This document shows positions 17,265-25,810 of a DNA stretch of 64,000 bases, one piece after another; positions within the stretch are counted from its first letter, which is position 1, and each line of letters opens with the position of its first letter. The notes beneath the pieces were generated by a model. The model was not told the origin of the DNA. It saw only the letters and a list, made by a program, of their open reading frames with translations, and made no database searches. The DNA lies in the NCBI RefSeq assembly GCF_030767025.1, contig NZ_JASITE010000001.1, positions 1-64,000 of the forward strand, in the 5' to 3' direction. Both the position numbers and the translations under genes were made by a program. The DNA comes from Nocardia sp. CC227C. GTDB taxonomy: Bacteria; Actinomycetota; Actinomycetes; Mycobacteriales; Mycobacteriaceae.

Positions 17265-17338
17265 GGGGCGGTAGCTCAGTCGGTTAGAGCCGTGGACTCA
17301 TAATCCATTGGTCGCGGGTTCGAGCCCCGCCCGCCCCA
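17265..17338 (+). tRNA. tRNA-Met (CAT), probably elongator
   Basis: 74 nt. Acceptor GGGGCGG pairs with CCGCCCC, the anticodon loop is CTCATAA with anticodon CAT, the T arm is GCGGG-TTCGAGC-CCCGC and the discriminator is A. The anticodon stem lacks the three consecutive G-C pairs of initiator tRNA. An Ile2 (k2C34) identity is not excluded by sequence reading alone. A terminator hairpin follows at 17375-17392. Confidence 0.9.
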
Positions 17339-17374
17339 CTCACGTCCCGCCTATCGGGCAACCGTGAGCCGCTT

Positions 17375-17392
17375 GCCGTCCGAACGGACGGC
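17375..17392 (+). terminator. terminator of tRNA-Met
   Basis: GCCGTCC-GAAC-GGACGGC, a 7-bp stem with tetraloop followed by TTTGTG. It falls 37 bases after the tRNA. It also lies inside the longest version (from 17364) of the following reading frame, which argues that the downstream gene starts later, at 17427. Confidence 0.75.
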
Positions 17393-17426
17393 TTTGTGTC
17401 GGCCGTCCGAACTAGTGTTGTCCGAT

Positions 17427-18860
17427 GTGGGACTCGATAGCGCGAACAACCTGGTCGAGGCGGTCGAACGGCTTCGCGTGGCGGGGCCGCGGGACCGTCC
17501 GGTGCGTCATCAGGGGCTGACATTGCTGTGGGCCATCGGACGCGCGCGGCAGGGTCTGCCCCGCTTGGTGCGCTGGTCTGAGGCGCGTGATGAAATCGCC
17601 TATCTCATGCAGGAATTCGGTCGCCCGGAGAGTTCGATTACCCCGGAATATCCGTTCGTAGCGCTCGCTCATACCGAGTTGTGGGAACTGGCCGGGCTGA
17701 CGGTCGAGGTTCCGAAGGCGCACGGTTCGGTCTCGGGCTGGCTCAACAGGCACGATCCGAGCGGTGGGCTGACAGCTGACGCGTATCGAGCCCTGAGCGA
17801 CGACGCGGCCGTGGCATCGCGTGTCGTGCGGGCCCTCCTCTCGCGATTCTTCGACGAGGGTGACGAGACGGCTCTCCTTGCAGCGGTCGGGCTGGAGGCG
17901 TTGCCGATCGACCGCGTGAGCGCGGGAGGCTCATCGCCGAAAACGGCTCAACGTCCGCCCAACTGGACCTGGAGTGAACTGGTTCTCGCGTGTGAACTGA
18001 CTGCCGACAATGATTGGCATGAACTGGATGTCGGTCATGACGCGGTGCGGGCCCTGTCGGAGCTGCTGCAGCGGTTGCCGATTCATCCGCGGTCGGTTCG
18101 TGGGGCGAACTTTCGGACCCCGTCGTCGGTACGCCGAAAGATGACCAATCTGGCGCACTGTCACCCGGATTCGGGACGCCAGAACAGCCATTACGGGACT
18201 CTCGACCAAGAGGTCGTCGCTGCATTTCTCGAGCGGCCGGACGAGCTGCGTGCATTCGCCGATCGCATCCGGCGAAGTATCGGTCCTTCCGATGTGGCCC
18301 ATCAGAGTTCGGCGACGGCCGAACCTTCCGCCGATGCGGGCCGATGGGCACAGTTCAAGCCGAAATCGGACATCGCGTATGTCGCAGCGGTGAAGGCCGA
18401 TATCCAGCTCCGGGGCCGGTCCCACGAGCGGCTTGTCCGCGAGTACGGACTTGCCGTCCGAGCGATGGGTTTCATCGCTGCCACCAATGTCCATCCACGA
18501 GATCTGACGCTTCGAAAGGGCAGCAGACAGTGGCTTGTCGAGGTCAAGGTCGTCTATCAGGGCAATGCCACCGAGGCAGTGCGAGCCGTCGTCGGTCAAC
18601 TGCTCCAATACCGGTACTTCCTGCACGGGCCGACGGCAGCGGTCGATTTGCTGGCAGTGTTCAGTGAGTCGATCGGGTCCGCGTTCGTCGACTTCCTGGA
18701 GTCCTTGGGTATTCGCTCGGTGTGGCCCGAGGGAGATTCCTGGAACGGTTCGCCCGCTGCGTGGGCCGACGGGCTCTGTACCACAGGCTCGAAGGCGCTG
18801 GTTACCCAGGATCACGGTATCGGTGGTCACCACGACGTTCCGGCCGGATTCAGCCGATAG
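17427..18860 (+). CDS. putative type IV restriction endonuclease: sulfur-binding-like domain + PD-(D/E)XK nuclease
   Basis: A 477-residue protein. Residues about 1-95 resemble the ScoMcrA-type DNA sulfur-binding domain: an RHQGLTLLWAIGRARQG helix, then SSITPEYPFVALAHTELWEL, where YPxxA matches the lid around the phosphorothioate sulfur. Residues about 178-285 (NWTWSELVLACEL, LSELLQRLPIH, SVRRKMTNL) resemble the middle domain of McrA-like HNH enzymes. The C-terminus replaces HNH by a PD-(D/E)XK core: DLTL, WLVEVKVV (Asp 359, Glu 372, Lys 374), then AVVGQLLQYRYFL. The GTG start at 17427 follows the tRNA terminator; GTG 17364 is also in frame. GC is visibly lower than in flanking genes. The function is inferred. 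Confidence 0.78.
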   Translation: MGLDSANNLVEAVERLRVAGPRDRPVRHQGLTLLWAIGRARQGLPRLVRWSEARDEIAYLMQEFGRPESSITPEYPFVALAHTELWELAGLTVEVPKAHGSVSGWLNRHDPSGGLTADAYRALSDDAAVASRVVRALLSRFFDEGDETALLAAVGLEALPIDRVSAGGSSPKTAQRPPNWTWSELVLACELTADNDWHELDVGHDAVRALSELLQRLPIHPRSVRGANFRTPSSVRRKMTNLAHCHPDSGRQNSHYGTLDQEVVAAFLERPDELRAFADRIRRSIGPSDVAHQSSATAEPSADAGRWAQFKPKSDIAYVAAVKADIQLRGRSHERLVREYGLAVRAMGFIAATNVHPRDLTLRKGSRQWLVEVKVVYQGNATEAVRAVVGQLLQYRYFLHGPTAAVDLLAVFSESIGSAFVDFLESLGIRSVWPEGDSWNGSPAAWADGLCTTGSKALVTQDHGIGGHHDVPAGFSR

Positions 18861-19146
18861 TGCGCAGCAGCGCGGTCCTGGGGGGCTCACGCAGCACGCT
18901 GATCGCCTCATCCATCCCGTTCTCGGCGGCGTCCTTCATGTGGGCGTGAAAGGCTTCCGCGTTCTCCCATGTTTGGATGGCGTAGAACGTGCCCGGGTCG
19001 TTGAGATCCTCGTACTCCGTGGAGCCGATGAGGCCAGGCTTCTCCGAGGTCTGGATGGCGTGCAGCAGTGAATCGCGCGCCTGCTGCTCCTGGCCGGCGT
19101 TCGCGTGGATTTCGATGAGGACGGTCACGGTCTCCTGGTTGCTCAT
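18850..19146 (-). CDS. antibiotic biosynthesis monooxygenase (ABM) domain protein
   Basis: A 98-residue ferredoxin-like-fold protein: VTVLIEIHANAGQEQQARDS, STEYEDLNDPGTFYAIQTW and FHAHMKDAA fit the ABM/YgiN family of small cofactor-free oxygenases or quinol-handling proteins. It sits 5 bases downstream of the AraC-type regulator gene on the same strand, and its 3' end overlaps the nuclease gene by 11 bases in convergent orientation. Confidence 0.88.
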   Translation of the reverse strand: MSNQETVTVLIEIHANAGQEQQARDSLLHAIQTSEKPGLIGSTEYEDLNDPGTFYAIQTWENAEAFHAHMKDAAENGMDEAISVLREPPRTALLRTIG

Positions 19147-19151
19147 GGTTC

Positions 19152-20204
19152 TCAGGCTCCCACGCGGACCGTGGCCCGGCCGCGGTTGATGCGGGCGAAG
19201 TGGCCGGGGGACTGGCCTTTCCAGGAGCGGAATGCCGAGCCGAAGGCGGAGACGCTGGAGTAGCCGAGGCGGTCGGCTACCTGCTCGACGGTGAGACCGG
19301 CGACGAGCAGTTCCTCGGCGAGCATGCCGACCGTTTCGTTGCTCAGTTCGCGGAAGGTGGTGCCCTCGTCGGCGAGACGGCGGCGCAGGGTGCGGACGCT
19401 GATATCGAGGTCGGCGGCGATGTGGGTCTGGTCGGCGACGCCGCCGCGGCGGATGAGCAGTTTGCGGACCTGGCCGCTGACGCCGACGCGGCTGCGGCGG
19501 CGCTCCATGAGGTCGGCGCACTGCTGCTCGTAGTAGCGGGCGGTGGCGGTATTCGCTTGGGGGAGCGGCATATCCAGTGTGCTCGCCGGGATGACCAGAT
19601 AGCTGGTGTCGGCTTCGAAACGCATGTCGTCCACGCCGAAGATGGCCCCGAACATCTCGTAGATGGGGTGCGGTGCGACGGTTACCTCCACCCGCACGAC
19701 GGGGAGTTTGGTGGACAGCAGATCCTGCTGCACCGTCGCGACGGCGGCCAGGTCCCGCTCCAGCGCGAAGGTGCGGATATCGGGCGGCAGCGCGTGATCG
19801 TCGCGCAGCACCCAGAACTCGTCGTCGATCCGGCGGGTGGACAGCCGGGCGGCGGTGAAGGACAGGTCGGCGTAGCGGGTGGCGATGTCGACCGCGTGGC
19901 CGAAGGTCGGGCAGGTCATGAGCGCGAAGCCCAGTACGCCCATACTCGGCGGATGGCACAGCAGGCCGGCCAGCAAACCCTGGCCGGGTTCATCCCCCAC
20001 GCCGCGCACCACATTGCGCATGAGCGTGATCTCCTGGCCGAGGGTGATCTCGGCGGTGGGTTCGCTCAGATCGCACTCGCGGATGCCGGTATCGCGCAGC
20101 ACCTCGGACAGTCCGAGCCCCCGGGTGCTCGCGAAGTCCGCCAACAGGGCCGCACCGACGATGGAGCGCAATCGAGTAGGTTGGTCCGCCCTGTCCGTGT
20201 CCAT
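19152..20204 (-). CDS. AraC family transcriptional regulator (PF12625 type)
   Basis: 350 residues. The N-terminal 200 residues are the arabinose-binding-like domain of the OruR/ArgR group (LGQEITLMRNVVR, GVLGFALMTCPTFGHAVDIATRY). The C-terminal HTH has DLDISVRTLRRRLADEGTTF and VADRLGYSSVSAFGSAFRSWKG. It diverges from an aldehyde dehydrogenase-like gene across 248 bases and is followed closely by the ABM gene, so either could be its target. The inducer is unknown. Confidence 0.92.
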   Translation of the reverse strand: MDTDRADQPTRLRSIVGAALLADFASTRGLGLSEVLRDTGIRECDLSEPTAEITLGQEITLMRNVVRGVGDEPGQGLLAGLLCHPPSMGVLGFALMTCPTFGHAVDIATRYADLSFTAARLSTRRIDDEFWVLRDDHALPPDIRTFALERDLAAVATVQQDLLSTKLPVVRVEVTVAPHPIYEMFGAIFGVDDMRFEADTSYLVIPASTLDMPLPQANTATARYYEQQCADLMERRRSRVGVSGQVRKLLIRRGGVADQTHIAADLDISVRTLRRRLADEGTTFRELSNETVGMLAEELLVAGLTVEQVADRLGYSSVSAFGSAFRSWKGQSPGHFARINRGRATVRVGA

Positions 20205-20452
20205 GGTGAAATCGTCTCAGAATCCGCCCTGCCGGTGGTTCGGATTCGGTGACGATTCGGTCGCCGGTACGGCCGATATTCGCCGGTTCCTGGCCCATTG
20301 TGCGCTGTTCGGGCGTACCCGGCGAACGTACGGTGACTTTATGCCGCACCGCGAGCGGCGGGTCATCCGCCCCGGTAGTCGCCCAGTGTGCCCCCGACTC
20401 ACCCGATCGCGGTGCGGTACTTCCATTCCCGATTCGTCTGAAGTGAGCTGGA

Positions 20453-21751
20453 ATGCCGCATACGAAAACCGTCCGGGAATCGTCGATCACTGTACATTCC
20501 CCCGATGACGGCCGACCGGTCGGAACTGTTTGGGTGGATTCACCCGAGCAGGTGAGCGCCGCGGTGAATCGCCTCCGGGACGCCCAGATTCCCTGGCGCG
20601 CAATGGGTGTCATCGGCCGCCTGCACTGGCTGACCCAATTCCGCGAATGGCTGCTGGACAGTGACGACGCCATCACCGAATTGCTGGCGAGCGAGACCGG
20701 AAAGTCGGTATCGGCGGCGCGCCGGGAATTCGACCTGGCCGTCGAGGCCATCGACTACCACCGCAGCCACGGCGCGGAATTCCTTGGCGTGCAACGCCCT
20801 CGGGCGCACAGCATGCCGTCGCTGGGCGTGCACCTGTCGATCTCCTACCGCCGCTGCGCGGTGGTGGGCGTGATCGCGCCCTGGACCTACCCGCTGGCGC
20901 TCAGCCTCTTCGACGCCGTACCGGCGCTGCTGTCGGGCTGCGCGGTGATCGTCAAACCGTCGAGCGTGACGCCGCTGACCGCCAACGAGGTGGTGTCGGG
21001 GTGGGCGCGCATCGGCGCGCCGGCGGTGTTCACCACCGCGCTCGGCCCGGAGGCCGGGCCCGCCGTCCTCGACACCGTCGACCACGTGCACTTCACCGGC
21101 TCGGCCGATACCGGCAAGGTGGTGGCGCTGCGTGCCGCGAGTCGGCTGATCCCGTGCCGACTCGGCCTGGGCGGCAAATCCACGGCGATCGTGCTCGCCG
21201 ACGCCGATCTCGATCGCGCCGCCGCCGCGGTGGCCCTGGGCGGTCTCGCCGAATGCGGGCAGGGGTATCACAGCATCGAGCGCGTCTTCGTCGAAGCCGC
21301 GGTCTATGAGGCGTTTCTCGACAAACTCGCCACCGAGGTGGCGGCCTTCGGGGCCGAGGACCCCGAGGACACCGACCCCTATGTCATGACCTCCGCGGCC
21401 CACGTCCGCTTCGTGGCCGGACAGGTCGAGGACGCGGTGACCAAGGGCGCGTCGGTGCGCATCGGCGGGACGGGCGCGGGCAACCGGTTCGAGCCGACGG
21501 TCCTCGCCGACACCGATCCGGCCATGGCGGTGATGACGCAGCAGACCCTCGGACCGGTGCTGCCGGTCATGCCGGTCGCCGATGTGGAAGAGGCGATCGA
21601 GCGCACCGCGCTGCCCTGGTGCGGGCCGAGCGTGAGCGTCTGGACCACCGACGACGCGACCGGCGGATACGTCCGGGCGCGGCTGACGGCTCCGGAGGTG
21701 ACCGTGAACGACGTGTCGGTGCACCTGACGCCTCCGGGGCTGGCCCGCTAG
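20453..21751 (+). CDS. aldehyde dehydrogenase family protein lacking catalytic residues
   Basis: A 432-residue ALDH-fold protein, slightly short for the family (about 450-500). NAD-site motifs are recognisable (KPSSVTPLTA, FTGSADTGK). The three residues that make an active ALDH are all changed: APWTYPL has Thr 144 for the catalytic Asn, LGLGGKS has Gly 238 for the general base Glu, and GQGYHSIER has Tyr 272 for the nucleophile Cys. The family is certain, but dehydrogenase activity is doubtful. It diverges from the AraC-type regulator and may be a binding or structural pseudoenzyme. Confidence 0.85.
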   Translation: MPHTKTVRESSITVHSPDDGRPVGTVWVDSPEQVSAAVNRLRDAQIPWRAMGVIGRLHWLTQFREWLLDSDDAITELLASETGKSVSAARREFDLAVEAIDYHRSHGAEFLGVQRPRAHSMPSLGVHLSISYRRCAVVGVIAPWTYPLALSLFDAVPALLSGCAVIVKPSSVTPLTANEVVSGWARIGAPAVFTTALGPEAGPAVLDTVDHVHFTGSADTGKVVALRAASRLIPCRLGLGGKSTAIVLADADLDRAAAAVALGGLAECGQGYHSIERVFVEAAVYEAFLDKLATEVAAFGAEDPEDTDPYVMTSAAHVRFVAGQVEDAVTKGASVRIGGTGAGNRFEPTVLADTDPAMAVMTQQTLGPVLPVMPVADVEEAIERTALPWCGPSVSVWTTDDATGGYVRARLTAPEVTVNDVSVHLTPPGLAR

Positions 21752-21752
21752 C

Positions 21753-22163
21753 TCAGAGCACGGCTTGCGTCTGGGTGACCTTCGCGACGAGTTTTCCTTC
21801 GTCGTCGTGGATCTCCGTCTCCACCACGATGAGACCGCGGCCGGTGTGCAGCGGCCGCGCGGTGGCGGTGGCATGGCCGGAGCGGACGGCACGCAGGAAG
21901 TTCGTCTTGGACTCGACCGTGGTCGTCCCGGCCTTGCCCTCGGGCAGGTTCAGGTACGCGCACACCGCCCCGGTCGAGTCGGCCAGCGCCATCAGCACGC
22001 CGCCGTGCAGCGCACCGCCCAGGGTGCACAGGGATTCGTCCCAGGCCAGGCGGCTGCGCACCTGCTCGGCGCGACTGTCGAGCACCTGCACGCCGAGTCG
22101 TTCGGTGAAGGGCATGGACTGGTGGAACAGGGCGGTACCGGCGGTGTCGATCGTGGTGGTCAT
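21753..22163 (-). CDS. PaaI-type hotdog thioesterase
   Basis: 136 residues. LGGALHGGVLMALADSTGAVCAY is the hotdog helix with the HGG active-site loop of the PaaI/YbdA thioesterase family, followed by VESKTNFLRAV and ETEIHDDEGKLVAKVTQTQ strands. It hydrolyses an acyl-CoA of unknown chain. It converges with the ALDH-like gene with one base between stops. Confidence 0.92.
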   Translation of the reverse strand: MTTTIDTAGTALFHQSMPFTERLGVQVLDSRAEQVRSRLAWDESLCTLGGALHGGVLMALADSTGAVCAYLNLPEGKAGTTTVESKTNFLRAVRSGHATATARPLHTGRGLIVVETEIHDDEGKLVAKVTQTQAVL

Positions 22164-22350
22164 GGCATCGAGCCTGCCGGATAGGCGTGCGCGGGTCGAT
22201 TACCCCCGAGGTAATGCCGCCGCGTAGTGCCGCCGCGCCGGTGCTCGCCCGCGTCGCTGCGATTGGCTTGGCGCAATTCTCAGCGGCGTCACCGGCACGC
22301 GACAGCTGCGGCTGCCCGGTGTCGGACTGACCGCGTTGTCCGGCTGACCG

Positions 22351-23964
22351 TTAGCGGCGCAGCGCGAAGCCCGGATAGCCGTTCGCACGCTCGGCGTCAC
22401 AGCGGCGGCGGTAGTTGCCGAAGCCGCCGATGTAGGGCATGAACACCCGCTTCTTACCGTCCACATTGGCACCGATGTACCAGGAGTTGGCGCGCACGAA
22501 CAGGGTACCCTCCGCCACCTCGGTGAGGTGGTCGGTCCATTCCGCCGCGGCCTCCGGGCGGGCCTCCACCCGGGTGACGCCGGTGGCGCGGCAGTGGTCG
22601 ATGAGCGCGAGCACCCAGTCCAGCTGCTGTTCGGAATGCAGCGCCATATTCGCCATCACCGAGGGGGTTCCGACGCTGTTGACGCTGAACATGTTGGGAA
22701 AGCCGGGAATTCCGAAGCCGAGATAGGTGACCGGGCCGTCGGCGAAGGCTTCGTGCAGTCGAATCCCGTTCGCGCCCCGTGGATCCACGCGCAGCAGCGC
22801 GCCGGTCATGGCGTCGAACCCGGTGGCGTAGACGATGGCGTCGAACTCCAGGAACCGTTCGCCGGTGCGGATACCGGTGGCGGTGATCTCCTCGATGGGC
22901 TCGCGGCGCAGGTTCACCAGGTCGACGTGCGGCTCGTTGAACATCTCGTAGTAGCCGACGTCGGTGCAGATGCGCTTGGTGCCGATGGGGTGGTCGGTGG
23001 GAATGAGATCGGCCGCGACAGCCGCGTCGGCGACCTTGGCCCGAATCTTGGCCTCGGCGAACTCGCGCACGATGTCATTGGCGGCCAGATCGCTGTTCTG
23101 GTCCGGGAAGACCTTGTTGAACAGCACGCCGCCCTCGTTCCAGCGCTGTTCCATGGCCGCCAGGCGTTCGGATTCGCTCAGCTCCAGGGCCTTGGTCTGG
23201 ATGCCGGCGTGCGGGGTGGCGGCGGGGGCGTAGTAGGACTTCGCGCGGCGCTCGGCGTAGGTCGCGCGGATACCGCTCTGTTCCTCCTCGGTCCACGGCC
23301 GGTTGGGCATGGGCACGCTGTAGTTCGGCGAGCGCTGGAAGACGGTGAGGGCGGCGGCCGCCCGCGCCAGCAGCGGCGAGACCTGGATGCCGGAGGAGCC
23401 GGTGCCGATCACGGCGACCCGTTTGCCGGTGAGATCCGCGCCCGCCCGCGGCCAGCGGGCGGTGAACAGCTCGACGCCCCGGAAGTTGTCGGCCCCCGGG
23501 ATGTTCGGGCGGATGGGTTCGGACAGGCAGCCGGTGGCGAAGATGACGAAGCGGGCGGTGACGGAGTCGCCGCCGTCGGTGCGCACCGTCCAGGTGGCGG
23601 TCGGCTCGTCGAATTCCGCCGCGGTGACGCGGGCGCCGAACCGGTAGTGCCGCCGCAACTCGTAGCGGTCGGCCACATGCCGCAGGTAGGCGTGGATCTC
23701 CGGCTGCGCCGCGAAGCGTTCGGTCCACGTCCAGCTCTGCTGCAATTCCGGATCGAAGGAGTACGAGTAGTCCACGCTCTCCACATCGCAGCGTGCGCCC
23801 GGATACCGGTTCCAGTACCAGGTGCCGCCCACATCGTCGCCCGCCTCGATGCCGAGCACGGTCAGACCCGCCCGCACCGCCTGGTGGACCCCGTAGAGCC
23901 CCGCGAACCCCGCCCCGACGATCACCACGTCGTATCGGCCGTCCGCCTCGCTGTTGGAGTGCAT
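22351..23964 (-). CDS. Baeyer-Villiger-type flavin monooxygenase with altered fingerprint
   Basis: A 537-residue two-dinucleotide-domain flavoprotein. VVIVGAGFAGL binds FAD, GGTWYWNRYPGARCD is the accessory BVMO motif, and VIGTGSSGIQ binds NADPH. GTKR keeps the catalytic Arg region. The type I BVMO fingerprint FxGxxxHxxxW(P/D) reads FRGVELFTARWP, with Phe 167 in place of His. ATG 23964 is the likely start, with GAGAGGGCGAG upstream; ATG 23982 is possible. The substrate is unknown. Confidence 0.88.
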   Translation of the reverse strand: MHSNSEADGRYDVVIVGAGFAGLYGVHQAVRAGLTVLGIEAGDDVGGTWYWNRYPGARCDVESVDYSYSFDPELQQSWTWTERFAAQPEIHAYLRHVADRYELRRHYRFGARVTAAEFDEPTATWTVRTDGGDSVTARFVIFATGCLSEPIRPNIPGADNFRGVELFTARWPRAGADLTGKRVAVIGTGSSGIQVSPLLARAAAALTVFQRSPNYSVPMPNRPWTEEEQSGIRATYAERRAKSYYAPAATPHAGIQTKALELSESERLAAMEQRWNEGGVLFNKVFPDQNSDLAANDIVREFAEAKIRAKVADAAVAADLIPTDHPIGTKRICTDVGYYEMFNEPHVDLVNLRREPIEEITATGIRTGERFLEFDAIVYATGFDAMTGALLRVDPRGANGIRLHEAFADGPVTYLGFGIPGFPNMFSVNSVGTPSVMANMALHSEQQLDWVLALIDHCRATGVTRVEARPEAAAEWTDHLTEVAEGTLFVRANSWYIGANVDGKKRVFMPYIGGFGNYRRRCDAERANGYPGFALRR

Positions 23965-24067
23965 GCTCGCCCTCTCGCCCATTCGTCTCGAGTATTTCGA
24001 ATAGGCATATGGTCGAGCGGGTCGGCGCGCCGCCGCGACCCTTCGTCCCACTGATCAGGAGCGTGGG

Positions 24068-24436
24068 CTACTCGTGCGGCGGTTCGCCGGTCACCACGTG
24101 GTCGGCGTGGTTGAGCCCCTCGCGCACCAGTCGCGCCAGATGCCCGTCCCGCAGCCGGTAGATGATCCGCCGCCCCTCGCGGCGGGTTTCCACCATTCCG
24201 CTGAAGCGCAGTTTGGCCAGGTGCTGGCTGACCGCGGTGCGATTGGCTCCGACCGCCTCGGTCAGCGCCGTCACATCGGCCTCGGACTCGGCGAGAATCC
24301 AGAGGATGTGCAGCCGGGTGGGATCGGAGAGCATGCGGAAGGTCGAGGTCGCGGCATCCAGGCGGGCCTGGTCCGGGGCGATCGGATGGCTGAGGCTGGC
24401 AGCGGATTCCGCGGCCGGAATACCCTTGCGCGCCAT
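24068..24436 (-). CDS. ArsR family transcriptional regulator
   Basis: A 122-residue winged-helix repressor: FRMLSDPTRLHILWILAE, LTEAVGANRTAVSQHLAKLRFSG and GRRIIYRLRDGHLARLV are the ArsR HTH and wing. No Cys-based metal site is seen, so it is not an obvious metal sensor. It begins 4 bases after the stop of the MFS gene in the same operon and is a likely autoregulator of the exporter. Confidence 0.92.
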   Translation of the reverse strand: MARKGIPAAESAASLSHPIAPDQARLDAATSTFRMLSDPTRLHILWILAESEADVTALTEAVGANRTAVSQHLAKLRFSGMVETRREGRRIIYRLRDGHLARLVREGLNHADHVVTGEPPHE

Positions 24437-24440
24437 CAGC

Positions 24441-25700
24441 TCACCTTCCTGCCGAGACCGTCCCTTCCACGCCCGCCGGTGCGGACACCGGCCACAACCG
24501 GGCGGTCGCCGTAGCCGCAAGTGTAGCGATCGCCGCCAGCACGACCGCCGTCACGAACAGCCCGCCGTCCGGATATGCCAGCTCGACCAGCGGGCCCGTC
24601 CACCCCGCGATCGGGTAGGTGAGCAGAAACGCCGCGTGCGACAGCGAGAACTGGGCGGTGAACACGGCTGTGCGATCGTCGGGCGTGGACTCCGCGCGCA
24701 GCAGCCGTGCGGACGGTGTGTTGATCATCGAGGTCCCCGCGCCCAGTGTGATCCAGACGCCGACCAGGAGCGGCCAAGCCGGTAGCGGGCCCAGCGCGAT
24801 GGCGGCGGCCAGGCCGATCGCCAGCAGCCGGGTTCCGGTGAGCATGAGCCGCCGGTCCCCGAGCACGGCCAGCAGGCGCGGCGTGGTCAGCGCCACGGCC
24901 ATGGAACCGAAGCCGTAGCAGCCGAGGCTCATCGCCACCGCGGTCGCGGTGCCGTGCAGCGACCCCCGCACGTACACGACGGTGTTCACCACGACCAGCG
25001 CCGTCGCCGCGGCCACCGTGAGATTCATGGCCAGCAGCGCGCGCAGCACGGGCCGAGCCAGCATGATCCGTGCGCCCGCGGTGATCCGATCCGAGAGGGG
25101 ACGGGCCGCCGTCACCGGAGTGGGCCGGGGGAGCGCGGTGCCCACCACCAGGGCGGCCGATATCGCGAAACCCGCTGCGGTGCCGACGAAGAGCAGGTTG
25201 TAGCTCATCACCGCCAGCAGCGCGGCGGCCAGCACCGGACTCAGCAGTGACTCCAGGTCGTAGGCCAGCCGCGACAGCGACAGCGCGCGGGTGTACTGCC
25301 GCTCCTCGCTCAGGATCGCGGGAATCACGGCCTGGAAGGCGGGGGTGAAGGTCGCCGAGGCGGCCTGTAGGACGAAGATCAGCGCGTAGATCTGCCACAC
25401 CTGTGTCACGAACGGCAGCAGCAGCGCGACTCCGGCCCGCACCGCATCCGCCGAGACCAGCAGTGCTCGGCGCGGCACCTGTTCGGCCAGGGCCGAGATC
25501 ACCGGGGCCACAAGGACATACGCCACCATCTTGATGGCCAGCGCGGTGCCGAGCACCGCCCCGGCGCGACTGCCCGCGATGTCGTAGGCCAGCAGGCCCA
25601 GGGCCACGGTGAGCAGGCCGGTGCCGATCAGCGCCACCACCTGTGCGGTGAACAGGCGGCGGAACGGCCGGTGCCGTAGAACCTCCATCACGCCGCCCAC
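24441..25700 (-). CDS. MFS transporter (drug-exporter type)
   Basis: A 419-residue protein with about twelve hydrophobic segments. It has an MFS start (RHRPFRRLFTAQVVALIGTGL), a basic cytoplasmic motif A position (SALAEQVPRRALL) and a large central loop. It is first in an operon with a downstream ArsR-type regulator. The nature of the exported compound is unknown. Confidence 0.88.
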   Translation of the reverse strand: MGGVMEVLRHRPFRRLFTAQVVALIGTGLLTVALGLLAYDIAGSRAGAVLGTALAIKMVAYVLVAPVISALAEQVPRRALLVSADAVRAGVALLLPFVTQVWQIYALIFVLQAASATFTPAFQAVIPAILSEERQYTRALSLSRLAYDLESLLSPVLAAALLAVMSYNLLFVGTAAGFAISAALVVGTALPRPTPVTAARPLSDRITAGARIMLARPVLRALLAMNLTVAAATALVVVNTVVYVRGSLHGTATAVAMSLGCYGFGSMAVALTTPRLLAVLGDRRLMLTGTRLLAIGLAAAIALGPLPAWPLLVGVWITLGAGTSMINTPSARLLRAESTPDDRTAVFTAQFSLSHAAFLLTYPIAGWTGPLVELAYPDGGLFVTAVVLAAIATLAATATARLWPVSAPAGVEGTVSAGR

Positions 25701-25711
25701 TATAAGCCAAT

Positions 25712-25731
25712 ATGTGCGCAGTTGTGCACAT
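25712..25731. promoter_or_regulatory. candidate ArsR operator upstream of the MFS-arsR operon
   Basis: ATGTGC and GCACAT arms (25712-25717, 25726-25731) separated by 8 bases lie just upstream of the MFS start. The length and AT-edged arms fit ArsR-family operators, and the downstream ArsR gene is the natural candidate binder. This is inference from position. Confidence 0.5.
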
Positions 25732-25810
25732 GATGGCGGATTCTCGCCGCCCGCGACGCGGGTCGCGGCGATATCACTCGGTGCGACGGCGCACCGCCTA
25801 TCCTCGCGGT

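Noticed and set aside
17265..18860. Integration of an element at tRNA-Met, with direct repeat of the tRNA 3' end
   Set aside because: No second copy of the tRNA 3' end was found downstream of the nuclease gene, and no integrase is present, so an att site is not supported.
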